Positions 1 through 10,372 of a DNA stretch of 64,000 nt are shown here, one piece after another; position 1 is the stretch's first letter, and each line of letters opens with the position of its first letter. The stretch covers positions 24,477,586 through 24,541,585 of the forward strand of contig NC_080589.1 of the NCBI RefSeq assembly GCF_029962835.1. Direction: 5' to 3'. The position numbers were made by a program, and so were the translations under genes. Below the pieces are notes generated by a model that worked only from the letters and a program-made list of their open reading frames with translations, was not told where the DNA came from and did no database searches. This DNA is from Magnolia sinica. Lineage: Eukaryota; Streptophyta; Magnoliopsida; Magnoliales; Magnoliaceae.

Positions 1-1141
1 TCACCCTCGACGGTATCCTATACAAGAAAGGGCACTCTCAACCCTACCTCAGATGCCTCTGACCCGATGAAGCGGACTATGTCATTCAGGAAATTCACGA
101 AGGAATCTACGAAAATCATTCCGGCAGACGAGCCCTGGCCCTGAAGATACTTCGGCAGGGATATTTTTGGCCGACCCTTAAGCATGATTCGAAAGACTAC
201 GTCCAAAAATGTGATAAATGCCAACGCCACTCAGCCGTGCTAAAGCAGCCTGTAGAGGAAATGACTCCCATGAGCAGTCCATGGCCATTCGCTCAGTGGG
301 GGATCGATATCATTAGCCCCTTGCCCACAAGGAAGGGGCAGGTCAAGTTCGCCATCGTCACGGTCGATTACTTCACCAAATGGGCCGAGGCCGAGCCGGT
401 TGCGAAGATCACGCAACGGGAAGTGATTGACTTCGTCTGAAAAAATATCATATGCCGGTTTGGAATTCCTCGCACTATCGTGTCAGACAATGGCCGACAG
501 TTTGATAATGACAAGTTCCGAGGCATGTGTCAAGAGCTCGGCATTACAAATGTGTATTCTTCTCCTCGGCACCCCCAGTCCAATGGACAGGTGGAGGCAG
601 TAAATAAAGTTATCAAACACCACTTAAAACGAAGTTGAAGAAAGCGAAAGGCAGTTGGGCCGAGGAGCTCCCATTCGTCCTCTGGGCCTACAGGACCATA
701 GCTCAGTCCTCAACTGGGGAAACCCCATTCTCGCTCTCCTACGGCTCGGAAGCAATGGTACCAGTTGAAATTGGCTTTCCTACTACTCGGGTAAAGAATT
801 ATCAAGAGAACCAAAACTCTGAGCAGATCGCAGCTAACCTAGATCTGCTTAAAGAAGTCAGAGACATCTCAGGGCTCCGAGTCGCCGCTCGGCATCAGTA
901 AGTGGTACGATTCTACAATTCCAAAGTTAAGGTCAGGCGGTTTCGCCCAGGGGACTTAGTCCTTCACTGGATCTTCCAGAACATCGCTGAGTCGGGGGCT
1001 GGGGAACTCGGGCCTAACTAGGAAGGGCTGTACCATGTGGTCCGATCGACAAAATCGGGCTCTTATCACTTAGAAGACCTCAAGGACCGCCAGATCCCCC
1101 ATTCCTGGAATGCCGAGCACTTAAAGGTCTACTACCCATGA
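1..1141 (+). pseudogene. Broken integrase (3' end of pol) of a Tat-lineage Ty3/gypsy retrotransposon
   Basis: Read from base 3, this encodes the end of a gypsy pol: an integrase zinc finger (second pair seen as CDKCQ near 210-225), the catalytic core and the C-terminal domain, ending with a stop at 1139-1141. Core motifs visible are WGIDIISPLP, VTVDYFTKWAEAEP, IVSDNGRQFDN and HPQSNGQVEAVN, which carry the D, D and E positions. The frame is broken by a TGA at 438-440 and by a frameshift with a stop near 636. Further stops follow near 899 and in the C-terminal part near 1019. The N-terminal part lies outside the window. Motif wording fits the Tat (Ogre/Retand-type) lineage of plant Ty3/gypsy elements, and the antisense gene downstream supports this. 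Integrase would insert the element cDNA into the genome; this copy is dead. Confidence 0.9.
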
Positions 1142-1778
1142 TGAAATAGCCTTTAAGGCTCTCAATAAATATACACCTCCGAGCGACTAGCCTTTAAGGC
1201 TTCTAATGAAATTCACTATTTCCTCTGTACATAATCAAATTATCTACTAAGGAAAAGTTGTCTCTCATATGTAGAGGCGGACTGAACGAGTTGATCCCTT
1301 AAAAAGGGGGTTAGAGCATAATGCCTCGAAAACTCAACAAGGCATTCCCTATTAAGTCCGGGGAAAAGCCAAAAGATGACCCAACTCCCCTACAGCGGAG
1401 TCGGCTCATCACACGACTAACGGATGAAGCGGAGGTTTCTTGCCAATCGTGGGACGAGTTGACCCCCTAGGGGTTCGAACTCAACAATGATCAAGCCATA
1501 AAGGCTTAAATGTTCTACGAGACGGCATTGGAAGGGGCTGACCTACCAAAGGGTCGGCTCGACCATGCCCTGAAATAAACCGACTTGTCAACGAGTCAGT
1601 TCAACAATCAACATTCAGCAGTCAACATTCAAAAATTAACGACGGATTAACATATATGAAAGTAAAGATCATCATCCACATGCCCTCTCTAGAGGGTCAA
1701 AAAATAAAATCCATATACCAAAAAAAAGGTTTCAAGTCAACTACGAAGAAATAATAAAGACTATACGGTCGGAGGAGC
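1142..1778. other. Non-coding spacer between pol and the antisense gene of Tat element 1
   Basis: No reading frame of note. The stretch starts with a short repeated phrase (TAGCCTTTAAGGCT at about 1146 and again near 1188). It matches in position the 31253-31711 spacer of the second Tat element, where sense pol and the antisense gene converge tail to tail. Confidence 0.6.
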
Positions 1779-4113
1779 TTAGGAGTCGAGGGCTTGGTCC
1801 GAGTGGACATCTTCAGCGAGCATCTCTCCGGTGTCTTCGAACAACAAAAGTTCGAGGTTGAGGTCCGGATACAAATCCTGGACCACCTCAATACAAGCAT
1901 CAAAGCCACAGTTGTAGAGCTTGGTAGCTTCGACGTCTCTTTCCTTTGAAGCCTTGAAGGCGTCTACCGCAGCGGCCACCGCCCCAGCCATAGAGGCCTC
2001 GTCTTCGGCTCGCTGAGCTTCCATTGCTTGGGAGATGGCCCGGCAGTGTTCTTCTACCGCTTTGACTCTGGTCCACTCCAAGACTTCGCCCAGTCTGGTA
2101 ATCTCCTTGGCCAACGAATCCGCATGAGCCCTAGCTCGCGTCAGCTCAGCCGCCGCCACCACACCGCATCGAGCCTCGAGATCATTGATGAATCCCTGCA
2201 GCTGGATCTCTTTAGCCATCCCGTCCTCAAGCTGCCGGCATAACTCGCCCTGCTCAAGTTGAAGAAAAACAGCTTCATCCCTCAATATCCTTATTTCGGC
2301 CTTGAGAGTTTCCACATCGGCGTCGATCTTCCGACACTCCCGCACTCTTTTCCAAGTGAAGATGAGTCTCAGAACAGACTGAATGAAGACAGGAGAATGA
2401 GAATAAATGCAAAAAAATGGGAGTTGAGAAAATACACAAGAAGGCAGGAAATACCTTGTAGAAGACAGTGGCCAGGTCATTTAGAAAAGAATCATTCGAC
2501 TTGGTGAGAAGGCTGGCGATCTCCTCCTCTAGGGCATGTTTGGATTCCCAGTGAGCCAGGTAGGACATGTGGTAGCTTGGCTCAAACCTCCCTCCACTCG
2601 TCCTTACATGCGCTGAGCCTGTAACCTCCGGGGCCCTAGTTCTACTGCCAGCCAAGGCCTGAGCCTCGGCCCCAAGATCATTCCCGGCGTAAGGAGGAGA
2701 AAGCATGTCATCAGCCATCCGAACGGCCTCCTCCCATTCGGAGGAAGATGGTACAGCAATGCAAGGTCCGGGGACTGTAAGAGGAGCCTCCACAGTAGGG
2801 GGAATGGCGGTGGGTGAAAGGGAAGGAGTTATGGTTGTTGGGGAAGGAGTTATGATTGTCGAGACCCGGGTCTCAGTGGGCACCACAGGGCCAAAGGGGC
2901 CCTCCCCACGAGGAACGGCCCGCGTCCTCTGAGCGGTGGTCTTCATCCAGGACTCAGCCCTCAACATTTCTTCTGCCATCGTAGTAGCTTTCCTCTTCTG
3001 AGATCCAGATGCCTCGGCCATGCATGTGCAGAGAATAACAACTCAGCAACTAAATGAATAAGTTTGATCTCTCCAAAGGAAACGGAAGAGGGCTTACTGA
3101 AAGATGTTAGGAGAGGTTGGGACTTGTAAAGCCCAGACCAATGAAGGTTGGTGGCTATGATCAAGTCCGACCAGGAGAGAAGCTCTCCCGATCGCACCCT
3201 AGCCTTAGTAACACGATTCTTCTGGTCAAAGTCAAGGAGTGGCGTGCCCCTCGGAGAATCTACAAGGATAAAAAGAGCTTTAGTCCGACTGGAGTAAAAA
3301 AAAAAGGAAGAAAAAGTACTAGGGAGAAAGTACTTGAAGTCTAACCTAGTTTTGAAAATCGGGTCGGGACTCGAGTTGTCAGAGTCCCAAGCTCTGTTAC
3401 TAGCACTTCCCATTCAGCCGCAGCCCAGAACCACTTGTTCTTCCAGTCCTTGTTGGATGATGAAAGATTCATCACAAACCCTGACCCTTTGCTGCCTTAG
3501 GTAGCGAAGTAGTACCATGGTTCTTTGCTGTCGTGCTTGACCAGGTACAGGCTTATCAACTCCTCTGGTGTTAGCTCCGGATTCCTGACTTGGCGCCAAA
3601 TGATGACGGAAGAAATTAACACCCTCCAGGTGTTAAGGGTGAATTGCCCGGGAGCTAGTTCGAGGTAGGCTGTTATGGATCGGATGAAAGGATGCAAAGG
3701 GAGATGGAGCCTACATTGCAGGGCACAAAGAAAAATGGTTACTTCTCCCTCAGCAGGCGTGCGAGCGGTGTGAAGGGGCTCTGGGGCCCTTATCCGAACG
3801 GAATCTAGGATCTGAAACTCCGAATGGATCCACCACATTTGAGACTCCGATAACACAGAGCCCCATGGGACTACCTCCAAGGCCCGCCCACTCACGGGTA
3901 TCTTGGTGACCTCGGTAGTTATGGTCTGGGAGCTCGGGTAGCTTTCTTCTTGCCGGCCCGAGGAGGCCGGGCCCCCACCTCCTTCTGTCTTCGAGGCGGG
4001 GGGAACAGGGGTACAACCTCTAAAGGGCCTTTAGAGGCCCCTCTCCCGTTATCAGAACTCCCCGGCTTGGAGTCATCATCATAATCCCGAATGGTCTCCA
4101 GATCGGATGACAT
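1779..4113 (-). pseudogene. Antisense Transposase_28-like gene of Tat element 1, interrupted
   Basis: Coding signal runs opposite to pol in pieces that fit spliced exons. Exon 1 is about 4113-3346. It holds an acidic Ser-rich N-terminus, then a domain with LPLHPF, LAPGQF, TWRVLIS and later SSNKDWKNKWFW, the pattern I associate with Pfam Transposase_28 ('putative gypsy type transposon'). Exon 2 is about 3259-3098. Exon 3 ends at 2455 (AAG/GTATTT donor). Exon 4 is about 2378-1779 and is a charged heptad-rich coiled coil ending in an acidic tail. Exon edges were read by eye from GT/AG sites and continuity of protein character. A frameshift near 3920-3960 and an in-frame TAG near 3497 break exon 1. 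The function of these antisense proteins is not known to me; the second Tat element carries a homologue in the same place. Confidence 0.75.
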
Positions 4114-4728
4114 TTTAAAGGAAAGAAAAAGGAACGCTAGAAGAGAATTACCAGACGATTGCCGAAAATCGCCTTTGCCGGAAATGCTTCATTGGTTGGA
4201 ATCGCCTGCCGAAAATCTTAAAACAATCGGAATCGCCCTCACCGAAAATCACCTCCTCCGGCACGCACTCAAAATTAAGAATGCAAGTGGGGAGAGTGGT
4301 TCCGAAGGGAGTTTATATAGGCCATATTGAATCTTTGCATTAATGGAGAAGAATGATAGCCGCAGCCGAATCGTCGTGAGCCGATCCCAGAACACAAGTG
4401 GTCATCCGCTACTGGCTCAGTCCCTATCAGATGGTACGTTTCTGACATCGAACAGCACGCTCTAGTATGCGAAACGGCACCTGAGCAGGGGAAGCATCAC
4501 CTGGACGCTTCCCCGGGCACACGTGGCAACCCATCATAGTCTCAGTTGCTATTCAGAATCGTAACCGTCGCCACGTGTCCGCTAAAGAACGGCCCATAGG
4601 CACGAAATCCTGAGGGAACAGCGCCTCGAATGCTGGGTCCATTATGATATCAACATGCGTGGAAGGTTCAGCAGCTGAGGAGGTTGAGCTTCCGTATAAT
4701 TACTCTCTGAGTCCATAACCGACCTCGA
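4114..4728. other. Antisense-gene upstream region and spacer before the 3' LTR
   Basis: No supported gene. Bases 4155-4255 carry three or four degenerate copies of an AATCGCC...CCGAAAAT phrase, which on the minus strand would lie in the 5' UTR of the antisense gene. The rest up to the polypurine tract shows nothing I recognise. Confidence 0.45.
4312..4319 (-). promoter_or_regulatory. TATA-like box of the Tat element 1 antisense gene
   Basis: The minus strand reads TATATAAA here, 199 bp upstream of the antisense ATG at 4113. The second Tat element has TATATAAG at the same 199-bp distance from its antisense ATG. The shared spacing is the main reason to call it a promoter. Confidence 0.6.
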
Positions 4729-4743
4729 GGAGTAGGGGGCTTC
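4729..4743 (+). promoter_or_regulatory. Polypurine tract of Tat element 1
   Basis: GGAGTAGGGGGCTTC sits directly before the TG that opens the 3' LTR. The second Tat element has AAGTAAGGGGGCTTAC in the same position before its 3' LTR. In this element class it primes plus-strand DNA synthesis. Confidence 0.7.
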
Positions 4744-5024
4744 TGTTATGGGAAGATCTGAGCCCATTGCAGTCCGGAGGACCGGCATCGTTCTAGGCCG
4801 GTCAGAGCCACAAGAATATCTAGAATGGTGACCACTATTGAAGAGGAAGACCTTCAGAATGTCTAGCAAATAAGTGAAAACTAGTTACATTCCGCTCGGT
4901 CTGGAACTCGGTTCGGATCATGACAGAAGACACATCTAAGAAAGAGAACTCTACGTCAAGCCCGAGCGAACCCTTATACGACGACCTTAAGCCGAATAAG
5001 GTGAGATCCCACTGATGAACGACA

Positions 5025-5356
5025 GCCCGAGTCGAGGCCCCGTCTTCGTCTTCGGCTTCGTTTGAAGAAAGACTGCCGAGCCGAGGGCTCATCCTCGTCC
5101 TCATCCTCATCTTCCTCCGAGGAAGGGATGGCCCGAGCCGAGGCCCCGTCCTCGTCTCTGGCTTCGTTTGAAGAAGGGCTGCCAAGCCGAGGGATTGTCC
5201 CTAGCCTCATCCTCATCTTCCTCCAGGGAAGAGATGGCCCAAGCTGAGGCCTTGTCCTCGTCTCCGGCTTTATTTGAAGAAGGGCTGCCGAGCCGAGGGA
5301 TTGTCCCCGGCCTCATCCTCATCTTCCTTCAGGGAAGAGATGGCCCGAGCTAAGGC
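5025..5356 (+). repeat. 106-bp tandem repeat in the Tat element 1 LTR (three units plus a partial)
   Basis: Units start at 5025, 5131, 5237 and 5343, each opening with GCCCRAGYYGAGGC or a near match and passing through TTTGAAGAAG and GCCGAG. Each unit has a run of TCCTCATCCTCATCTTCC-type trinucleotides. 106 is not a multiple of three, so the short open frames across it change frame each unit and are not genes. U3 arrays of this kind can act as enhancer repeats in LTRs; that role is inferred. Confidence 0.85.
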
Positions 5357-5552
5357 TAGAGAAAAATGTGAGTGCATTATGCATCAAGCTTAGAAACTAC
5401 CATAAGCGGACGTGACCGATTACTTCGCCCACAGATGCGCATGATGCAATACACGATCCTTGGATCACATACAATATCTCCACGATCCTAAAATCCTCCT
5501 GATTAAGCGAATCGTGTCGAGATTAACGGACCCAGACCATCCGACAAAAAGG

Positions 5553-5560
5553 TATAAATA
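5553..5560 (+). promoter_or_regulatory. TATA box of Tat element 1 LTR
   Basis: TATAAATA about 30 bp upstream of a pyrimidine-rich CACACCCTCTCTGC start region, about 200 bp before the LTR end. Confidence 0.6.
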
Positions 5561-5764
5561 CGATGAGACCCCACCGCTACAGGTACGCAATTTCTCACAC
5601 CCTCTCTGCAATCAACTTAGACCCAGATTCCCTTGACCTGACTTAGGCATCGAAGGGTCCCTCGGCTTAGCCAGGGTCTCCTTTGCTCACTCTTTGTGCA
5701 GGACGAGGGCTCGTTGTGAGTTCGCTGCGCCGAGTGGAGGGTGGTCCTGATTTTGTCCTCAACA

Positions 5765-6149
5765 TCTTGTATCCTACAAGTATCGATTCCAACCATTGGT
5801 TAGGCAACACATACATCTATCGATGTAGACCAATTGTTTTCATTTATGCAATGAGGCCCACTTGATCGATGGATGGATTTGATCATTTTTGGGCTGGGCC
5901 AGTCAAGCCTGGGCCCTACCAATTCTTTAAGCTAGGCTCAGGCCTTCAGTTCTTGATTCATGCCCGATATGGGCCTTGGATGTTACGCAGGGTGACACGA
6001 ATCGACCTGTTCGGCCTCTAAGTTGGGTCGGACCGAGGCGGGACTCCAGGAATCCGACCCATCCGGTAGTACCGAATCCGAGTCGACTCGGACGAGTCAC
6101 ATCCGACTTATTTGAGTCTTAAAGAACTATGGTGGGTGTAGATTAGCTA
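5765..6149. other. Intergenic DNA without a gene
   Basis: No supported coding region. Bases 5890-6115 are rich in GGGCC and GACTCGG phrases, including a perfect 16-bp palindrome at 6077-6092 (TCCGAGTCGACTCGGA). This resembles the subterminal sequence of the hAT-type elements elsewhere in the window and may be a decayed fragment of one. Confidence 0.4.
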
Positions 6150-6652
6150 CTGAGATTGGCGACTGAAGTGATGTCACCAAGTCTTGTGGGCCCCACCATG
6201 ATGTATGTAATGTATCCACGCCGTCCATCCATTAGGAGATATCATTTCGGAATATGAGATAAAGAAGGAGGCAAATCTAAATCTCAAGTGGACTCCACCA
6301 CAGAAGACAGTGGGGATTGAACGCCTACCATTAAAAACTCATAGAAGTTTTTGATCTAGTTGATATTTGTGTTTTCCCTTCGTTCATAGGTGTGAACTTA
6401 TAAAATGGTTGTAACTTAAAATAAACATTATAGTGAGTCCTAGGAAGGTTTCAACGGTAGGCACCACCGTCGCCACTCTTTTCTGTGGTGGGGTCCACCT
6501 GAGCTTTGCATCTGACTCATTCTTTGGCTCATGTCTTAAAATGATCTCTCTAAATAGATGAATGGTTTGGATACAGCATATACATCTGGGTGAGGCCCAC
6601 ATAACTTGGTGAGGTCCCTTTAGTGGGGAATCTTGCTACTGAAGCAGTCCGT
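6150..6652. mobile_element. Foldback element, copy 1 (MULE-like MITE family)
   Basis: The left arm (GTGGGCCCCACCATGATGTA, then a CCGTCCATCC phrase) is mirrored by the right arm (GATGAATGG...GATACAGC...GAGGCCCACAT), and the inner parts also mirror each other around a centre near 6390. The whole unit is therefore a decayed palindrome. Outer ends are approximate and no clear duplication was found. It belongs to the family defined best by the copies at 49766 and 50775. Confidence 0.7.
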
Positions 6653-6681
6653 AGCTGATACGCGTTGGAAAACACTAATTC

Positions 6682-7221
6682 GAACGCGGATTGCCTGCTG
6701 CTACCGCGAGCAGTGAGGTCGCTCCTGGACAGTGCTATGTGGGCCCCACAATGATGTACGTGTTTTATCCACTCTAATTATCCGTTTCTCCAGATCATTT
6801 GATGGCATAAGCCAAAAATGAGGCGGATCCAAACACTAAGTGGACCACACCATGAGAAAAATAAAAGGTGGTGATTTAACACACACTATTACAAAGTTTC
6901 TAGGCCCACTAATGTTATTTTCCATCAACCTGTTGATTAGGGCGCACAAAATTGGAGGGAGGGAAAACACAAATATCAGCTTCATCCAAAACTGCTGTAG
7001 TCCTCAAGAATTTTTTAACGGTAGGTGTTTAATCACCACCGTTTCCTGTAGCGTCGACCACATGGATATGACTCATTCTTTTGGCTCAAGTCCTAAAATG
7101 ATGTGAAAAAACGGATGGACGGCGTGGATAAAACACCTTCATCGTGTTGGGGCCCACAGAGCACCCTACAGTAGTTGCTGACTTGCTGGCCACTTCCAAT
7201 GTCAGTCGGCAATCCGCGTCC
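6682..7221. mobile_element. Foldback element, copy 2
   Basis: Terminal inverted repeats GAACGCGGATTGCC (left) and GGCAATCCGCGTCC (right) bound a palindromic body with GGGCCCAC near each end. Flanking 9-mers CACTAATTC (6673-6681) and GTATAATTC (7222-7230) agree at six of nine places, a plausible old 9-bp target duplication. Confidence 0.75.
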
Positions 7222-7448
7222 GTATAATTCCACTCGATTCTGCTGCCCTCCACACGGCAATAAAAGTGGGAAGGAGACAAGTGCTGGTGGCTTCCTAGCA
7301 ATCGATTAGTGGACCCCACCAACTAAAAGCTCCTCAGATTTGTTCCCTCCTTTAGCTTTTCTTAATAGTGGAGAGTTATACGCGCCATGTGATCCTCGTT
7401 TGTTTGTTTCCGTGGAAGAAAGTGGGCCCCACCCTCCCTAAAGTATAT
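7222..7448. other. Short spacer between foldback copies 2 and 3
   Basis: I see nothing recognisable beyond scattered GTGGGCCCCACC-type phrases (for example near 7423). Confidence 0.4.
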
Positions 7449-7965
7449 GGAAGCGGATTGCGTAGTGAGTAAGTAAACTCTGTGGGGTCCACCGGGATTT
7501 ATATATTTTATCTACTCCTTCCATCCATTTTAACAGATAATTTTAGTGCTTTAGCCCAAAAATGAAGCATATACAAAGCTTAAATGGGCCACACCACGGG
7601 AAACTGTGTGAATTGAATTTCTACCATTGAAAATTTGTTGAGAGCCACTGAAGTTTTGTATAAAGCTTATATTTGTGTTTTCCCTTCATCCATGTTTTTG
7701 TGATCTTATGAACAGGTTGGATGACAAATAAATATCACTATGGGGCCTAACAAGGTTTCAACGGTGAATATCATTATTCCCACTGTTTCCTGTGATATAG
7801 TCCACTTGAGCTTTGTATATCTTTTAATTTTGGTATCAACCCCTTGAATGAGCTGCAAAAACGGATGGACGGTGTGGATAAATCACATATATTCACGGTG
7901 GGCCCAACAGAGTTTACTCAGCACCGTAAAAGCGTACTCAGTGACTCAATGCGCAGTCCGATTTC
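7449..7965. mobile_element. Foldback element, copy 3
   Basis: The left end GGAAGCGGATTGCGTAG and right end CAATGCGCAGTCCGATTTC are inverted partners. Flanks AAAGTATAT (7440-7448) and AAAGTTTTT (7966-7974) match at seven of nine places. The interior has the family hallmarks: CCATCCATTTT near the left, a TTTGTGTTTTCCC loop, and GGATGGACGGTGTGGATAA near the right. Confidence 0.8.
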
Positions 7966-8221
7966 AAAGTTTTTGGCCTGGGACTCCCCGAGTCTTTAGT
8001 AGTAACTTACCTTTACACGACCGTGTAAACGAGATCCGAACCTATCCTCAGGAAGGTCCTGTACGGGGGAGATTTTTCGTACCGTATGCCTCATTTTTAA
8101 GCCACGTACCTTATCAGGCCGTTCGAAACTTACCTTCCCATGACTGCACGGACACATTTCTATAGACCAAAATGCCCCTAGTATATCAGAAATGTTATTT
8201 CTAAAAGTTGGGGTTCCTCAT

Positions 8222-8580
8222 GGCTACCGATTATAACCATAACCATTGAAATTGACTACAAAGTGAATGGAATGGACCACAAAGTGAAAGAAATTCACTG
8301 CGAAATGAATAAAATTTACCATGAAGTGAATGAAATTAACTGCAATGTTAAGCAAATTCATCACGAAGTGAAGGAAATTGACCGCGAAGGGTATGAAATT
8401 GACCACGAAGTGAATGAAATGAATGGAATTGACCACGAAGTGAATGAAAATTACCGCAAAGTGAATGAAATTCACCACGAAGTGAATGAAGTGAATAAAT
8501 TTACCGTAAAGTGAAGGAAATTCACCGTGAAGTGAACAAAGTAAATGGAATTGACCGCAAAGTGAAGGAAATTCACCGGT
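8222..8580. repeat. Degenerate 21-bp-period minisatellite
   Basis: Repeated unit close to GAAATTCACCACGAAGTGAAT, with occasional 9-bp insertions. Because the period is a multiple of three, both strands stay open for long stretches: 8263-8514 plus, and 8224-8637 minus. The plus frame gives heptads of the form VNEIHHE with hydrophobic residues at positions 1 and 4. I treat the open frames as a by-product of the repeat, since there is no start context, conservation evidence or gene structure. A T-run at 8579-8591 follows. Confidence 0.75.
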
Positions 8581-8591
8581 TTTTTTTTTTG

Positions 8592-8892
8592 CTTTGCTAT
8601 TTATAGAGTTTTGTTGGCCGGGTTCTATGTCTTTCAATCTCCTACTTTATGTTGGACTGCACGACTGCATTTTTCTTTTCACTCATTAAATTTTAGATAA
8701 CTCAGCCGCATTACTTGGTTAACCATCCAATGACGTGTAGTACTGGATTTATGCCACCTAAAATTTCATAAAAAGCATTCCACATATTTTGAAGATCTTT
8801 TCATCTATCTATCATCTCTCCTACCGTGCTACATGTCACCTTTCTATTGGCCTTTTTTATAATGGCCAACAATAGGGTACAACAAAGTGGGG
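8592..8892. other. AT-rich spacer without a gene
   Basis: I see no coding signal or repeat I can name. Confidence 0.4.
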
Positions 8893-9805
8893 CTTACTTA
8901 TGAAAACTTATAGAATGCCACGGAAGTCCTGGATCAATATGATATTTGTGTTTTCCTTTCAACCAGATCTAATTGATAAACATCACCATGGCCCCGGGAA
9001 GGTTTCAACGGTGGGCTTCATTACCACTATTGCTTCATGTTGTGTGGTCCACTTTAGCCTCAGATCTGCCTCATTTGTGGGCTTGCACCTAAAATGGTAT
9101 GGAACAAAGATGGACGGCATGGATAAAACCCATATATACCTCACGGAGGCCCTATAAGTAGGGGTGTACATCGAGTCGAGCTCGCCTCAGCTCGCCTCGG
9201 CTCGGCCACTAGCTGACAGCTAGAACTCGGCTCGGTCCTCGAGCCTGACTGGCTAGCTCGGCTTAGTTCGGTCAGCAACTCGGGCCAGTTCGAGCCGAGT
9301 TCAGGCCAAGATCGAGCCGAGCTCGCTTGTGCAACATTTTCACAAACACCTGGATTGCACCTTCAAAATCTCATTGTATATAAAACAATAGCAAAGGTTT
9401 TTCAGGTATTTTATCAAACACCTTCTAAGCAACATAAAAATCAAGAAAAAAAAAAGGCATTTGTTTCATAAACATACCTTCCTTGCCACCCGCCACACTT
9501 CATTGAGTCATTTCATCAGACACTTGGTGAGCAACATCAATATTAAAGTAACCGAGTCACCGAACTGGTTCGATCCGAGTTCGATTCGAGTTGGGTTCGA
9601 TCCGAGTCGAGTTGAGCTGGGGCCAACTTGAACTCAACTCAAACTCATTTTTGAGCTAAAAAAATCAGCTTGACTTGGCTCGAACTCAGCTTTGAACTGA
9701 GTTGAATGGAGCTTTTTTGAGTCAAGTTGAGCGAGTTGGCTCAGTTCGTGTACACCTCTGCCTACAGGCAGGGTTAGTTCCCGATTTGCATCCAAAACAG
9801 GTGGT
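8893..9805. mobile_element. Half foldback element, copy 4, interrupted by a hAT element
   Basis: Only the right half of the foldback family is present (GATATTTGTGTTTTCC, AAGGTTTCAACGGTGGGC, GGACGGCATGGATAAAACCC). The hAT insertion at 9159-9760 splits it. After that insertion a short terminal stretch (GGGTTAGTTCCCGATTTGCATCC) looks like the decayed outer end. The left half was not found. Confidence 0.55.
9159..9760. mobile_element. Small non-autonomous hAT-type element (602 bp)
   Basis: Terminal inverted repeats TAGGGGTGTACA (9159-9170) and TGTACACCTCTG (9749-9760). Flanking 8-mers CCTATAAG (9151-9158) and CCTACAGG (9761-9768) match at six of eight places, the 8-bp duplication expected of hAT. 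The subterminal 150 bp on each side are dense in GAGCTCG/CGAGTTCG-type words in inverted order. The centre is AT-rich and has no transposase, so movement would need a transposase from elsewhere. Confidence 0.8.
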
Positions 9806-10372
9806 TCCCGCTACGCGGATTAGATATTACCCCGCTTATTCCGAGCTCCGTATAGGCTGTGGCTCCAAGGGCCTGAGAGGGACCACCGTTATCTAGGGCT
9901 TTCATCCATACTGTCGATCCATTTGTTCATATCATTATGGATTATTGACCCAAAAATAAGGCTGATCCAATCTCAATTGGACCACACCACAGGAAGTAGC
10001 GGTGCTAAGGACGGCCACCATTAATTATTTATGTTCATTCCAACGTGTTATATGGTCTTATACACCTAAGTGAAAATAACGTGTTGACATGGTCATATAC
10101 ACCTAAGTGAAAAGACAAATATCATATTGATATAAAACTTCTATGGTCCCCAATAATTTTCTAATGGTAGGAATTTAATATCCAGTATGGTCCAATTGAG
10201 TCTTGTATATTATTTACAAGTACCTATTTTTAGGCTCTTGATTTATAATGACATGTAAAAATGGATGGACGGTGTGGATGAAAACCATACATCACGGAGA
10301 CCCTCGGAGCCCAGACTGTCCCGAGCTCAGAACAGGTAGGGTAGTAACTAATTCGCTCCCGGTTTCCGTTAG
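9806..10372. mobile_element. Foldback element, copy 5
   Basis: Left arm around CGCGGATTAG...ATTACCCC...CCGAGCTCCG pairs with right arm CCGAGCTCAG...GGGTAGTAACTAATTCGC. The inner arms carry the usual TCAATTGGACCACACCAC and GGATGGACGGTGTGGATG words. A roughly 40-bp direct duplication lies in the loop (10045-10120, ending ACACCTAAGTGAAAA twice). Flanks do not show a convincing duplication. Confidence 0.65.

Larger units (their letters stand above)
4744..5764 (+). repeat. 3' LTR of Tat element 1 (1,021 bp)
   Basis: It begins TGTTATGGG after the polypurine tract and ends CCTCAACA, the same end as both LTRs of the second Tat element. A TATA box lies at 5553-5560 (TATAAATA). The segment downstream of TATA (CTGACTTAGGCATCG, then GGGTCTCCTTTG and a CAGG) is shared with element 2, which marks the R/U5 part. 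The U3 part holds a 106-bp tandem array. The 5' LTR is outside the window, so the target duplication cannot be tested. Confidence 0.85.

Noticed and set aside
3750..4016. 88-codon minus-strand frame overlapping the antisense Tat gene
   Set aside because: Wrong frame: the neighbouring frames carry the Transposase_28-like words.
5062..5353. Ser-rich and Arg/Asp/Glu-rich open frames in the Tat LTR
   Set aside because: They cross a 106-bp tandem array whose period is not a multiple of three.
8224..8637. 137-codon minus-strand and 83-codon plus-strand open frames as genes
   Set aside because: Both are by-products of the 21-bp-period minisatellite; no start context or domain supports a gene.
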